A stretch of 64,000 bases of DNA from a virus: IMG/VR virus record IMGVR_UViG_3300027983_000009, positions 18,681-82,680 of that record. One strand, given 5' to 3'. Made by a program: the position numbers and the translations under genes. The notes under the pieces are model-generated. The model worked only from the letters and a program-made list of their open reading frames with translations, searched no databases and had not been told where the DNA came from. The number at the start of each line of letters is the position of its first letter. The first letter of the stretch is position 1. Below, piece by piece: positions 33,144 through 40,524 of the stretch.

Positions 33144-33166
33144 GCTCTGCGGCTTCATGGCAGAGC
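33144..33166 (+). promoter_or_regulatory. Leader hairpin after the Cas12m-like gene
   Basis: GCTCTGC and GCAGAGC pair perfectly (7 bp) around the 9-nt loop GGCTTCATG, between the stop at 33121 and the start at 33211. Confidence 0.7.
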
Positions 33167-33210
33167 AAAGAGATGAAGAGCGAATATATGCCTCACACAG
33201 GAGATAGCTA

Positions 33211-33414
33211 GTGGTAGATCTGGGGAAAAGTAAACCAACCTCTCTCGGCACAACGTTGCGACAACTTGGATTTGACGAGACTGCGTATGACCGTACGACG
33301 AAGTATTACACACCGAAGTGCTCGAGCTGTCAGGCGGTGGTTGTAAACGGTACCGCGTGTCATGAACAGGGGTGCCCTAACGCGAGGCGGCCGACCGACG
33401 ACTATGATGATTGA
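33211..33414 (+). CDS. CHEQGCPN-type small zinc protein, 67 aa
   Basis: GTG start after AGGAGATAG. It contains PKCSSCQAVVVNGTACHEQGC with C-x2-C and CHEQGCPN, a motif set known from small phage proteins of unknown role. A metal-binding fold is likely. The end is Asp/Tyr-rich (TDDYDD). Confidence 0.7.
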   Translation: MVDLGKSKPTSLGTTLRQLGFDETAYDRTTKYYTPKCSSCQAVVVNGTACHEQGCPNARRPTDDYDD

Positions 33415-33424
33415 TGTATGTGTT

Positions 33425-33444
33425 CTGCAGACACGAAGCTGCAG
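33425..33444 (+). promoter_or_regulatory. CTGCAG hairpin, reverse-type loop
   Basis: CTGCAG/CTGCAG around ACACGAAG, which is the reverse complement of the CTTCGTGT loop core of the type A elements. It may be an inverted or degenerate copy. It lies 27 nt before the next start. Confidence 0.5.
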
Positions 33445-33471
33445 AGGCAGTAAACAGAAAGAGGGAAAACC

Positions 33472-33786
33472 ATGGGAAGAAGAAAAAGCAATAACAACTC
33501 GCAGCCTATTCAGGTTGCGACCAACGGTAAAGCGATAGCAGGCTACCGCCAAGGTATGTATTGGTTCGGCTGCAATGGCCGAACCGTTTATGGGCTGTGC
33601 AGTGCCTCGTTCAAAGATGAGCGAGACCTGCTACAGCAATACGACTCGGCGTTCGGGCACCGCGGGGCTGCAGGCGGCTTGATTCGCGTGTACGAAGACG
33701 GTGAGACTTTAGTTTTGCGTAAAGACCCGAAGCAGATTGCACAAGACGAGGAGACACAGCAACATGAGTCAGAGCTTCCAAATTAA
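33472..33786 (+). CDS. Hypothetical protein, 104 aa
   Basis: ATG after AAAGAGGGAAAA. It starts MGRRKSNNNSQPIQVATNGK and includes MYWFGCNGRTVYGLC and HRGAAGGLIRVYEDGETLVL, a small beta-rich fold. It overlaps the next gene by 23 nt. Confidence 0.55.
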   Translation: MGRRKSNNNSQPIQVATNGKAIAGYRQGMYWFGCNGRTVYGLCSASFKDERDLLQQYDSAFGHRGAAGGLIRVYEDGETLVLRKDPKQIAQDEETQQHESELPN

Positions 33787-34090
33787 CTGCGAGTACAACG
33801 CAGCAACAGATGCGACTATCACACTTCCGGAGGGTCGACGAATTGAGGACATCAAGAGTTCGCACGTGGCGTATGATACGTTGTATATCCGTTTTAAGGA
33901 TGGCGAAGCTTGGGAGACCCGGCTCGACTCTGACAGTGAAGACAATATCGACTGGAATAGTCCGACAGCTGTATCAGTGCATGCGGTGTCAGATGACGGC
34001 GATGTAGACTACGACAGCGACCTGGCTAGCGAGTTCGGTATGGGTGACGTAGAGACTGACCAAAGCAGAGGGGGTATCCATGGCAGATAG
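33764..34090 (+). CDS. Acidic hypothetical protein, 108 aa
   Basis: ATG at 33764 behind GAGGAGACACAG. It begins MSQSFQINCEYNAATDATIT with a beta core (HVAYDTLYIRFKDGEAWE), then an Asp-rich tail (SDDGDVDYDSDLAS). Unknown. Confidence 0.55.
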   Translation: MSQSFQINCEYNAATDATITLPEGRRIEDIKSSHVAYDTLYIRFKDGEAWETRLDSDSEDNIDWNSPTAVSVHAVSDDGDVDYDSDLASEFGMGDVETDQSRGGIHGR

Positions 34091-34520
34091 GTTCTATCAA
34101 CGTCTGACTATTGGCGGAAATCCGGGTGACGACTACATCAAGATCATGGACCTGCTCATAGACGAGACAGGTCTGGAATTTGAGGAGGAGTCATCCGAAG
34201 GCCTGGTAGTCGGGTGCAGCGATGCAGCCCCAGGGGATTTTGAGGAAGCTAAGACGGCCCTGCGAGAGGCAGGCCTGTCGTACGATCACTTCTGCGAGGC
34301 AAAGTGGGATCACGAAGGTGAGATCTGGTACTGGCGACCGGGACTGAACCCAGACGGAGAAACTGAGTGCCACGCGTGGTCGAGGCAGGGTGGGGTGCAG
34401 ACCGTTACCGTGGAAGACCTGCAAGAGTTTCTGGAGAGCGCCCAGACATTGCAGGAGGTGATCGATATGATTCGGATACCACCACTACCAGAGTGGGTAC
34501 AACCAAAGGAGGTCAGCTGA
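34080..34520 (+). CDS. Acidic hypothetical protein, 146 aa
   Basis: ATG inside the end of the previous gene, after AGAGGGGG. It contains a repeated alpha-beta pattern (FYQRLTIGGNPGDDYIKIMD; YDHFCEAKWDHEGEIWYWRP). Highly acidic. Its stop overlaps the next ATG. Confidence 0.6.
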   Translation: MADRFYQRLTIGGNPGDDYIKIMDLLIDETGLEFEEESSEGLVVGCSDAAPGDFEEAKTALREAGLSYDHFCEAKWDHEGEIWYWRPGLNPDGETECHAWSRQGGVQTVTVEDLQEFLESAQTLQEVIDMIRIPPLPEWVQPKEVS

Positions 34521-34723
34521 TGCCGGAGCACACGATTTGGCGAGATGGGAGTCTCTTCGATAAGATGGACCCGACTACACACGCGATCAAGCAGATTGCG
34601 GCCAGCTATTCGGATGATATGCACGGAAGTGTGTTTGAGGTAAGAGACGAGAACAGCGAGTCGTATTACTCTGCAGGACCTGTCACAGTACATCACGCTA
34701 AGCCGAAGGTACCTAAGAACTAG
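34520..34723 (+). CDS. Hypothetical protein, 67 aa
   Basis: ATG 6 nt after a perfect AAAGGAGGT site. The upstream open frame is not used. It contains HTIWRDGSLFDKMDPTTHAI and DDMHGSVFEVRDENSESYY. Unknown. Confidence 0.6.
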   Translation: MPEHTIWRDGSLFDKMDPTTHAIKQIAASYSDDMHGSVFEVRDENSESYYSAGPVTVHHAKPKVPKN

Positions 34724-34724
34724 A

Positions 34725-34779
34725 TTCTTTAATGTTCTTCAACCCGTTAAGTGCCTACGCAGGGGCGACATATCTGCGA
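34725..34779 (+). promoter_or_regulatory. Type A leader hairpin with an extended flank
   Basis: CGCAG/CTGCG around GGGCGACATAT (11 nt). The 5-prime flank (TCTTTAATGTTCTTCAACC) is repeated almost exactly at 36270-36325. It is 17 nt before the start at 34796. Confidence 0.75.
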
Positions 34780-34795
34780 ATAGAAAGAGGTCAAT

Positions 34796-34978
34796 ATGCA
34801 GTACGTGGAATACATCGTAGCGATTCTGTTCACAGCGGCCCCGGGTTTGGCTGCTGTGTGCGCCTTTTGTGGCAACACAGTTGACGCAGGAGAGAAGCAG
34901 CAGCGGAGAGCTGGTGCCAGGTGTGTAGCAGCTCGCTGCGCAGCACGAGCTAAGTACCTGAGAACGCTGGATGAGTGA
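34796..34978 (+). CDS. Small membrane protein with a CxxC, 60 aa
   Basis: ATG after AAAGAGG. Residues 3-23 (YVEYIVAILFTAAPGLAAVC) are hydrophobic, followed by CAFCGN and a basic part RRAGARCVAARCAARAKY. A single-pass or signal-bearing protein. Confidence 0.55.
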   Translation: MQYVEYIVAILFTAAPGLAAVCAFCGNTVDAGEKQQRRAGARCVAARCAARAKYLRTLDE

Positions 34979-34991
34979 GCCTGAGCAATGC

Positions 34992-35021
34992 ATCGCCCAC
35001 GCAGAGGCGTTATATCTGCGA
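34992..35021 (+). promoter_or_regulatory. Type A leader hairpin
   Basis: CGCAG/CTGCG around AGGCGTTATAT (11 nt). Its flanks, starting with ATGAGTGAGCC at 34971, match those of the copy at 36729, 1.7 kb away. It is 47 nt before the next start. Confidence 0.75.
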
Positions 35022-35067
35022 CGTTGGCAAATAGCAGCAAACTAAAACCCACAACGGAGTATGCAAG

Positions 35068-35343
35068 ATGCAACTAAGCACAATTAAGTACACCGACAAA
35101 GTAACCTTAACAGACCACGAAGTGACAGGTGCGGCAGCACGGAGGTGCCGCAGGCGATTCATGTTGAGTGTGAAAGAGGTTGCAGTAGCGGCTGGCTTAT
35201 CACCCGTCTACCTCGCACAGCTGGAGGCGGGAGATATAGTCTGGACGCAGCCTGTGTTGGACGCCGTTACTAATGCGATCTACAGCCAACATAACAGCTC
35301 GCTCCCGCGTAAGCGCTTTGAACATCTATCCGGACAGTACTGA
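35068..35343 (+). CDS. Small HTH (XRE-like) protein, 91 aa
   Basis: ATG after AACGGAG. The segment RRRFMLSVKEVAVAAGLSPV, then YLAQLEAGDIVW at residues 28-60 fits a helix-turn-helix of the Cro/CI type. A basic arm (RRCRRRF) precedes it. A putative transcription regulator of nearby phage genes. Confidence 0.65.
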   Translation: MQLSTIKYTDKVTLTDHEVTGAAARRCRRRFMLSVKEVAVAAGLSPVYLAQLEAGDIVWTQPVLDAVTNAIYSQHNSSLPRKRFEHLSGQY

Positions 35344-35352
35344 CCGCGGATT

Positions 35353-35370
35353 ACATTCCACAAATAGGAG
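35353..35370 (+). promoter_or_regulatory. Repeated ribosome-binding leader ACATTCCACAAATAGGAG
   Basis: An 18-nt sequence, containing TAGGAG, identical to 35777-35794. Both precede starts of unrelated genes (35379 and 35802). Likely a copied translation leader. Confidence 0.6.
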
Positions 35371-35378
35371 TACCAGAT

Positions 35379-35708
35379 ATGCGAGTAGATGTTAGTGAGC
35401 TCAGTGAGCAACCAAGCGGCGGCACGGCCGCACCACGTGTAGAGGTTATGCCCGTCTTCAGCGGCGAGTCGTTCATCAGAACGCTGTCCTATCCGGTGAT
35501 TGTTGAGGCATGGAAGAAGAAAAACAGCGGTAGAGGTAAGCGAGCCTGGCTCGTGGAATTCACCGAGAAGGAGCGAGACCTCCTGTGTAAATGGCACGCC
35601 AGGTTCCACGACTGGCACTTGGTCTCCGGCACACCGGGTCGGGTTGTAATGAAATTGACAACGCTCGAGCTGCTGCAGCGAGCTGTTAACTTCTTTGCGG
35701 CTATTTGA
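35379..35708 (+). CDS. Hypothetical protein, 109 aa
   Basis: ATG after TAGGAG. It contains VEVMPVFSGESFIRTLSYPV and KRAWLVEFTEKERDLLCKWH, then TLELLQRAVNFFAAI, a compact alpha/beta pattern. Unknown. Confidence 0.55.
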   Translation: MRVDVSELSEQPSGGTAAPRVEVMPVFSGESFIRTLSYPVIVEAWKKKNSGRGKRAWLVEFTEKERDLLCKWHARFHDWHLVSGTPGRVVMKLTTLELLQRAVNFFAAI

Positions 35709-35726
35709 ATCGCACACCAGCAACCT

Positions 35727-35772
35727 CCTCCGTTATGCATAACGGAGGCTTCGTATCTGCGGACGGCCGCAG
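35727..35772 (+). promoter_or_regulatory. 22-bp palindrome plus a type A-like hairpin
   Basis: A perfect 22-bp palindrome (35727-35748) with half-site CCTCCGTTATG, then CTTCGTAT, then CTGCGG/CCGCAG (35757-35772) with loop ACGG. It is 19 nt after one gene and 29 nt before the TTG start. It could be a protein-binding operator in DNA or a long hairpin in RNA. Confidence 0.7.
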
Positions 35773-35776
35773 CATC

Positions 35777-35794
35777 ACATTCCACAAATAGGAG
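35777..35794 (+). promoter_or_regulatory. Repeated ribosome-binding leader, second copy
   Basis: Identical 18-nt ACATTCCACAAATAGGAG, here serving the TTG start at 35802 with 7-nt spacing. Confidence 0.6.
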
Positions 35795-35801
35795 ACATAA
35801 A

Positions 35802-36101
35802 TTGAAACCGTACACAGTGATCGGGCATTATAAGGACACCGGGTTGTTGTATTGCAGCATAAACCTCCACGCCGAGACCCCGGATGCTGCCGCTGCGTTG
35901 GTGGCAGAGCTGTACCCCGATGAGGACATTGCTATCAGCGCAGTGATTGCGGGGGAGCACGAGAGTGTGCTGGAGGGTGAATACCTGTTAGACACATCAA
36001 CCATAAGATCGTGGGGTACAGACGATGAAGGAAACGGTCCCAGTGTTTCAGCTGTTGTGCGGGTGCCCGACAACAGCAACAACGAAGTACAGAGCGGGTA
36101 G
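35802..36101 (+). CDS. Hypothetical protein with TTG start, 99 aa
   Basis: TTG behind TAGGAG. It starts (M)KPYTVIGHYKDTGLLYCSIN, a beta-alpha fold, with TPDAAAALVAELYPDEDIAI. An acidic middle follows. Unknown. It overlaps the next gene by 77 nt. Confidence 0.5.
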   Translation: MKPYTVIGHYKDTGLLYCSINLHAETPDAAAALVAELYPDEDIAISAVIAGEHESVLEGEYLLDTSTIRSWGTDDEGNGPSVSAVVRVPDNSNNEVQSG

Positions 36102-36258
36102 CAGGTGCTATCTGGACTTTATCTTCAGCGGACTTGTCCCAGCTAAAGTCCTGCGTGTGCTTGTATCCGGTCGCGGGTTCGTTAGCACAGAGGGTAGAGT
36201 CGAGGTTGAAGTCACAGAGTCCCGTGGTCCGTATAAAAAGGGTGAAGTTTCAAAGTAG
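36025..36258 (+). CDS. RGPYKKGE-type small protein, 77 aa
   Basis: ATG at 36025, overlapping the previous gene; no strong ribosome binding site. Residues 24-75 (YRAGSRCYLDFIFSGLVPAK, then VEVEVTESRGPYKKGE) resemble a family of small phage proteins ending in TRGPYRRGE, unknown function. Start uncertain (GTG at 36043 is an option). Confidence 0.5.
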   Translation: MKETVPVFQLLCGCPTTATTKYRAGSRCYLDFIFSGLVPAKVLRVLVSGRGFVSTEGRVEVEVTESRGPYKKGEVSK

Positions 36259-36269
36259 GTCAGCTGATG

Positions 36270-36325
36270 CTTCTTTAATGTTCTTCAACCAGTTAAGTGC
36301 CTACGCAGGGGCGTCATATCTGCGT
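36270..36325 (+). promoter_or_regulatory. Type A leader hairpin with extended flank, second copy
   Basis: CGCAG/CTGCG around GGGCGTCATAT. The 5-prime flank matches 34725-34750 at almost every position. A small 26-codon frame starts at the conserved ATG in the flank but is not conserved as a protein end. Confidence 0.75.
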
Positions 36326-36420
36326 ATTGGAGCCGGCCAGCGTGGTCGTGCCGCCTAAGCACGTTATTCGTAGGCAGTATTCCACCAGTATCAACACAGC
36401 GTATGAATGGGAGAAAGACG

Positions 36421-36693
36421 ATGACAGAAAATAATCCAGGTGCGTGTGGCGGGGGTCAGTGCAGCCCGAAACGCGTACCGTACAAACCACCGCAAGCAAC
36501 GGTTATTAAGCGGCACACATTTTTCACAGCTGAAGAACTGGCGACGGAATTGGAAATGGATGCAGTCGAGATGCCGGGTAGGCAGCCCACCGTATTGTAT
36601 CTGGCACAAGACGTACAGAGTGGTGTGGCTGGTGAGGCGGTTGTAGCGTGGGTTCTTTGCGACGCGGTTAAACTATTCGGAAGACGGTCCTAG
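36421..36693 (+). CDS. Hypothetical protein, 90 aa
   Basis: The ATG at 36421 is behind GGGAGAAAG; an ATG at 36403 precedes it. It contains a Gly-rich start (ENNPGACGGGQCSPKRVPYK), then HTFFTAEELATELEMDAVEM, and VLYLAQDVQSG. Unknown. Confidence 0.55.
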   Translation: MTENNPGACGGGQCSPKRVPYKPPQATVIKRHTFFTAEELATELEMDAVEMPGRQPTVLYLAQDVQSGVAGEAVVAWVLCDAVKLFGRRS

Positions 36694-36728
36694 TGTTTCA
36701 GCACTAAATGAGTGAGCCCGAGAAACGT

Positions 36729-36758
36729 AGTGCCCCCGCAGAGGCGTTATATCTGCGA
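36729..36758 (+). promoter_or_regulatory. Type A leader hairpin
   Basis: CGCAG/CTGCG around AGGCGTTATAT. It ends 13 nt before the next ATG, with GGGAGG between. The shared flank with 34992 includes an ATGAGTGAGCC start. Confidence 0.75.
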
Positions 36759-36770
36759 AGGGAGGCGCTG

Positions 36771-36983
36771 ATGCTGAGGAAAGACACATTTCGAACGTCC
36801 CGGTACAAGGGTTACTGGATTCACACACACTACGAGTACGAGCGGGGCAGCCTGTTTGGCCACGAAGTTGTGAAAGTGCAGGATCCTGAAAACCTCTCTA
36901 GTAGGTTGGTGGTATCGGTCCGAGCTGCTAAGCTGCTAATCACCAAACTGATTAGTGCGAGCTCAGATACAGTTGCAGTGTAG
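36771..36983 (+). CDS. Hypothetical protein, 70 aa
   Basis: The ATG at 36771 sits 6 nt after GGGAGG, better than the upstream in-frame ATG at 36708, which lies in the repeated leader. It has RTSRYKGYWIHTHYEYERGS, then EVVKVQDPENLSSRLVVSV and a C-terminal helix. A beta-hairpin rich fold; unknown. Confidence 0.55.
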   Translation: MLRKDTFRTSRYKGYWIHTHYEYERGSLFGHEVVKVQDPENLSSRLVVSVRAAKLLITKLISASSDTVAV

Positions 36984-37086
36984 GCACACTACCGGAATAC
37001 ATTTGCGTAAACTGACCGTTGTTGAGATACTATCGACGGCAGCGTGTCAGTTACGCAGGCGTATTCGATGCGTAGGAGTATCTATC

Positions 37087-37254
37087 ATGAAAAACTGGAA
37101 AACGACAGCAGCTGGTATTTTGAGTGCGATTGTGCTGATAGCCCCACAGCTGTTAGCTCTGATTGACAACAACCCGTCTACACACTTTGATCTGTCCGTG
37201 GTACTTGCAGCGTTGAGTGTTCTCGGCATCGGCTGGAGCGCTAAAGACAAATAG
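37087..37254 (+). CDS. Small holin-like membrane protein, 55 aa
   Basis: The ATG at 37087 follows TAGGAG. The product has two hydrophobic segments (AAGILSAIVLIAPQLLALID; SVVLAALSVLGIGW) separated by NNPSTHFD, and ends SAKDK. Such phage proteins with WKTTAAGI ends are often holin-like or superinfection membrane proteins. Next to a lipoprotein and a papain-like gene, a role in host lysis or envelope modification is plausible but unproven. Confidence 0.6.
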   Translation: MKNWKTTAAGILSAIVLIAPQLLALIDNNPSTHFDLSVVLAALSVLGIGWSAKDK

Positions 37255-37272
37255 GTTTATGTTTTACACAGT

Positions 37273-37300
37273 ACCCCCAGCTCAGCGGGTTAGTAGCTGA
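37273..37300 (+). promoter_or_regulatory. Type B hairpin, isolated copy
   Basis: TCAGC/GCTGA around the 9-nt loop GGGTTAGTA with a CCCCCAGC 5-prime flank. It has the same layout as the five copies at 11064-11387. It precedes the gene at 37325. Confidence 0.65.
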
Positions 37301-37324
37301 ACAGAGAGTAGAAAAGGTGTTTGT

Positions 37325-37846
37325 ATGAACAGGCTAATCTCAGCAATCGTTGCGGTACTACTTGGCGCTGCCGGCTCCGCAGTTGGAGGGTACTGGAACC
37401 CGCAGGGGGTTGTCCCTGTTGGCGACGCGAGGATCCCGGCCCAGCTTGTCGGCTGGCTGATTACTGGGCTGACTGGCATTAGCGGCCTGTTCGGCGGGGC
37501 TGCGGTCCCGTGGAAAACCTGGATGGCTGCGGCTACGGCTAAGCTGAAAGCTGGGTTTGCTACCACTACACTGCCAGGTGCATTGTCGCGATTGCAAATC
37601 GACGCAGTACCCTATAACGGGTCGCATAAATCCTCGGTGTCGGCTGTACCGATTGCGGTAGAGCACCTGCAAGGGTGTGTCTACCACCTGAGGGTTGCAC
37701 TGAGAGATGACCGACCGGCGCAGGATCTGCTGGACCAGATTGCCGTCAAGGTTGGTAGAGTCACGGCAGAGGTCGGGCAGCATCCAGTTGCTCCAATTGC
37801 TGAGGTAGAGACATTTGCGACGCTGACGAAAGGTGGTGTAATTTGA
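37325..37846 (+). CDS. Membrane-anchored protein, 173 aa
   Basis: ATG at a poor site. Residues 3-25 (LISAIVAVLLGAAGSAVGG) and 38-60 (QLVGWLITGLTGISGLFGG) are hydrophobic, followed by a soluble part with YNGSHKSSVSAVPIAVEHLQ. Probably an inner-membrane protein of the envelope or lysis cassette. It overlaps the next gene by 4 nt. Confidence 0.6.
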   Translation: MNRLISAIVAVLLGAAGSAVGGYWNPQGVVPVGDARIPAQLVGWLITGLTGISGLFGGAAVPWKTWMAAATAKLKAGFATTTLPGALSRLQIDAVPYNGSHKSSVSAVPIAVEHLQGCVYHLRVALRDDRPAQDLLDQIAVKVGRVTAEVGQHPVAPIAEVETFATLTKGGVI

Positions 37847-38295
37847 AGTACCTAATCTTATCCCTGTGTGTTCTGCTGTCCGGGTGCGTACAAGTACCTG
37901 GCGACACATCTAAACCCGCGTTACCGAACCTGCCATCCCCGTCGACGCCTGACGCGCAATTCGGGGGTGTCGATGAGACACTGGTGGCGAGAATCCTGCA
38001 GTCACCAGAATTGCAGGACGCCGCCAGACTGCGTCGCTATGCCGCTCTATACCGTGGGTTATCTGAGACGGTACAGCAGCCAGAGCTGCTACCTATGCAG
38101 GTACTGCAAGGCGGTATCAAAGCCACGGAGCAGTTTATAAAGCCCAGAAGCGCCGCCATGCAGGCTATCTTGGTGTCCCACCTACCCAAGCCGCCTCTGA
38201 GCGATAGCGACAGGCAGCGAATAGTGGACGCGTTTGGCAGCTTGTCTTTGGCGTGCCACGCTGCTGCTCACCGACTCGAAACTGGGGGTAAGTGA
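37843..38295 (+). CDS. Lipoprotein, 150 aa
   Basis: TTG start (TTGA overlap with the previous stop). MKYLILSLCVLLSGCVQVPG is a lipoprotein signal peptide with lipobox LLSGC. The mature part is helical with a Pro-rich linker. It could be a spanin-like or outer-membrane-anchored phage component; the family is unknown. Confidence 0.65.
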   Translation: MKYLILSLCVLLSGCVQVPGDTSKPALPNLPSPSTPDAQFGGVDETLVARILQSPELQDAARLRRYAALYRGLSETVQQPELLPMQVLQGGIKATEQFIKPRSAAMQAILVSHLPKPPLSDSDRQRIVDAFGSLSLACHAAAHRLETGGK

Positions 38296-38296
38296 T

Positions 38297-39253
38297 ATGA
38301 CAATCACCACGGCAAATCTGAACGATTATTGTGGGTGGGGTCGTGTCGACTCCGTAACACCCAGAGAGCGAGTACTGGAAGCGCAGCGTATGGCTGACGA
38401 GACGGCGGCTGCGTTTGCCAAGCCGTTCTTCGTTGCTGGGCAGGTTGAGAGCGGGGCCGGGAAATGCGCAAGGCTGCATAAGGTTGTAGAGAAGGTGACA
38501 GGGAAGTCACTGTACATAGGGCCGCAACTCACAGGGGACTGCGTTTCGACCTCCAGTTTCATGACTGCACAAATACGCTCGTGCATAGAAATAGCGAAGG
38601 GGGACTTTGCAAACTACAAAAAGCTCTTTACCCCTTTCCATTACGCGACCGGTCGCGTACTGGTGGGCAAGAACCGACTTCGCGGCGGTGCTGGGTCTAT
38701 CGGCGGCTGGCAGGCGGAGGCGAACGCAACGTATGGCTGGCTCGCAGAGGAAGATAACGGAGGCTTGGTCTACTCGAAGGCTATAGCCGACGCGTGGGGC
38801 GACGACAAGAAGTCCCAGGGCAAGTCGTTCCGTGACTTCATGGTGGTCGCAAAAGACTCAAACCTCGAGCAGTGGAGCCGCGTCCAGTCGTGGAACGAGG
38901 CTCGCGACGGCATGTGGCACGGCTACCCACTTACGATTGGTAGTAATCGTGGGTATACGATGAAGCCCGACAAGGACGGCTTCCACAGACCATCCGGAAC
39001 ATGGTCTCACCAGCTCACACTTTTCGCATTCTGGGAGAATGTAAAGGTCCCAGCTGTAGCTATAGGTAACACCTGGGGAGGCGTACACGGGGAGGTTAAA
39101 GACCCTGAGACCGGCGAACCTCTGCCGAAAGGTGTACTACTTGTGCGGTTGGAGGATTTCGTTAAGTACCACTTGACGAGTTCCGCTGAGTGCATTGCTT
39201 ACAGTGACGTTAACGGATTCGGTGCTACGTTTGACTGGTCGGCGTTCGGCTAG
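38297..39253 (+). CDS. Papain-like cysteine peptidase-type protein, 318 aa
   Basis: ATG at 38297 right after the previous stop (TGATATG), within GGGGGTAAG. The catalytic-like residues are Cys82 in GDCVSTSS, His238 in TWSHQLTL, and Asn258 in GNTWGGVHGEV, in the papain order. The NTWGG-x-HG block resembles NSWGxxWG. It could be a phage endolysin or virion peptidase: near holin-like and lipoprotein genes, the former fits. The family cannot be named by eye. Confidence 0.6.
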   Translation: MTITTANLNDYCGWGRVDSVTPRERVLEAQRMADETAAAFAKPFFVAGQVESGAGKCARLHKVVEKVTGKSLYIGPQLTGDCVSTSSFMTAQIRSCIEIAKGDFANYKKLFTPFHYATGRVLVGKNRLRGGAGSIGGWQAEANATYGWLAEEDNGGLVYSKAIADAWGDDKKSQGKSFRDFMVVAKDSNLEQWSRVQSWNEARDGMWHGYPLTIGSNRGYTMKPDKDGFHRPSGTWSHQLTLFAFWENVKVPAVAIGNTWGGVHGEVKDPETGEPLPKGVLLVRLEDFVKYHLTSSAECIAYSDVNGFGATFDWSAFG

Positions 39254-39288
39254 GCTGCGGCCCGATAGTGACCATATGGAGAATTGGC

Positions 39289-40524
39289 ATGAAGAGAATT
39301 TTGGGATTGGTAGCAGTACTGCTGCTTACAGTTGGTTGCGGGCAGCTGCAGCTACCAAAAGTTATAATTGTGACACCGCTCAGCGAGCAGGATGTCCTTG
39401 ACGCGAGAGCGTTAGCCTTGATCGGTGCAAATGCAGACCTGGGCGCCACCATTGAGGAGGATGACAAGCCGCAGGCGTGCCCATGCGGAGGGACCGGCCG
39501 TAGCGGTGACGGTCTAGGGCCGTGCGAGTGTGCAGGCGGCTGCAAGTGTAAAGCTAGAAGTGCGGCACCGATCAGCGACCCTGACCCAGAGCCATCCCCG
39601 GTCGACGAGCTCGAACCCGAGGTGGCAGAGGACCCAGAACCTGTCAGTAGCGCCGCCGCAGTAGGTAGCGTGTCGGCAGAGGCGGAGCTGTTTCAGCAGC
39701 TCGCAGATACGCTGAAACAGTTGAGTGAGATTGATAAGTCGACTGCTACGGTTGTCTCAGCTTTGGATAAGCGAATTACTGCACTCGAAGCAAGCAGGCA
39801 GACTGCTACCACTGCTACGGTTACGAAAGCAGTGAACGACAGCCCTGAGCGGCAGCTGATCATCCTGTATACGGATAAAGACATTGATGCGATCGATACG
39901 TGGGAGACAGAGCAGGGATCCCAGTTGGTTGATGTTGGGTGGTCGGTGGGCACGGACTCTAGTTATCAAGTGGTGAAGCTCAGGATTGAAGCACCAGATG
40001 CCGGTCAGTATCAGCAGGCCTTGGAGCTCGCCACAAAGAACGGTACACCATACTGGGCTGTATTCACTGCAGCTAAATTTCAGAAAGGCGGCGTCGGCCT
40101 GCCGGCTGCTTCCGTTGTGTCGACGATGCTGAACACTAAGCTCGCACCAGCAACCAGTCAGCTGGAGCCTTGGAAGGCTATCCCTGAAACGTGGCCAGCG
40201 CGTGTCCCTATCAACGGTACGACAACACCATCCAAGCGGACGTTCGTGTCGCATTTGCGTGGCGGTGGGAAGGGTGGTGAAAAACATGTAACCAAGTACT
40301 TCCAGAGCTGGCCTCTAGAAAGTATGACGATCGGACAGCTTGCCACGCTGCACGATCAGGACCATTCGGCTAGCACTGTTACCAGCAACCAAGGGACCAC
40401 AACGCAGCCGACTGTGAAATACACACAGCCGACTGTGCAGTACATGCAGCCTACCCAGAGCAATCGGCGACGAGGTGGTCTCTTTCAATCTCGCGGCAAT
40501 TGCGCAAACGGGAAGTGCTTTTAA
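39289..40524 (+). CDS. Lipoprotein with a DnaJ-like Cys motif, 411 aa
   Basis: ATG at 39289 after GGAG. A lipoprotein signal (ILGLVAVLLLTVGCG), then CPCGGTGRSGDGLGPCECAG with CxCxGxG units as in DnaJ zinc domains, a Glu/Pro-rich linker, a coiled-coil-like helix (LADTLKQLSEIDK), and a globular part beginning RQLIILYTDKDIDAIDTWE. Two QPTVxYxQPT repeats and a basic RRR tail with CANGKCF follow. Its surface location and metal site suggest envelope interaction. The stop overlaps the next ATG (TAATG). Confidence 0.65.
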   Translation: MKRILGLVAVLLLTVGCGQLQLPKVIIVTPLSEQDVLDARALALIGANADLGATIEEDDKPQACPCGGTGRSGDGLGPCECAGGCKCKARSAAPISDPDPEPSPVDELEPEVAEDPEPVSSAAAVGSVSAEAELFQQLADTLKQLSEIDKSTATVVSALDKRITALEASRQTATTATVTKAVNDSPERQLIILYTDKDIDAIDTWETEQGSQLVDVGWSVGTDSSYQVVKLRIEAPDAGQYQQALELATKNGTPYWAVFTAAKFQKGGVGLPAASVVSTMLNTKLAPATSQLEPWKAIPETWPARVPINGTTTPSKRTFVSHLRGGGKGGEKHVTKYFQSWPLESMTIGQLATLHDQDHSASTVTSNQGTTTQPTVKYTQPTVQYMQPTQSNRRRGGLFQSRGNCANGKCF

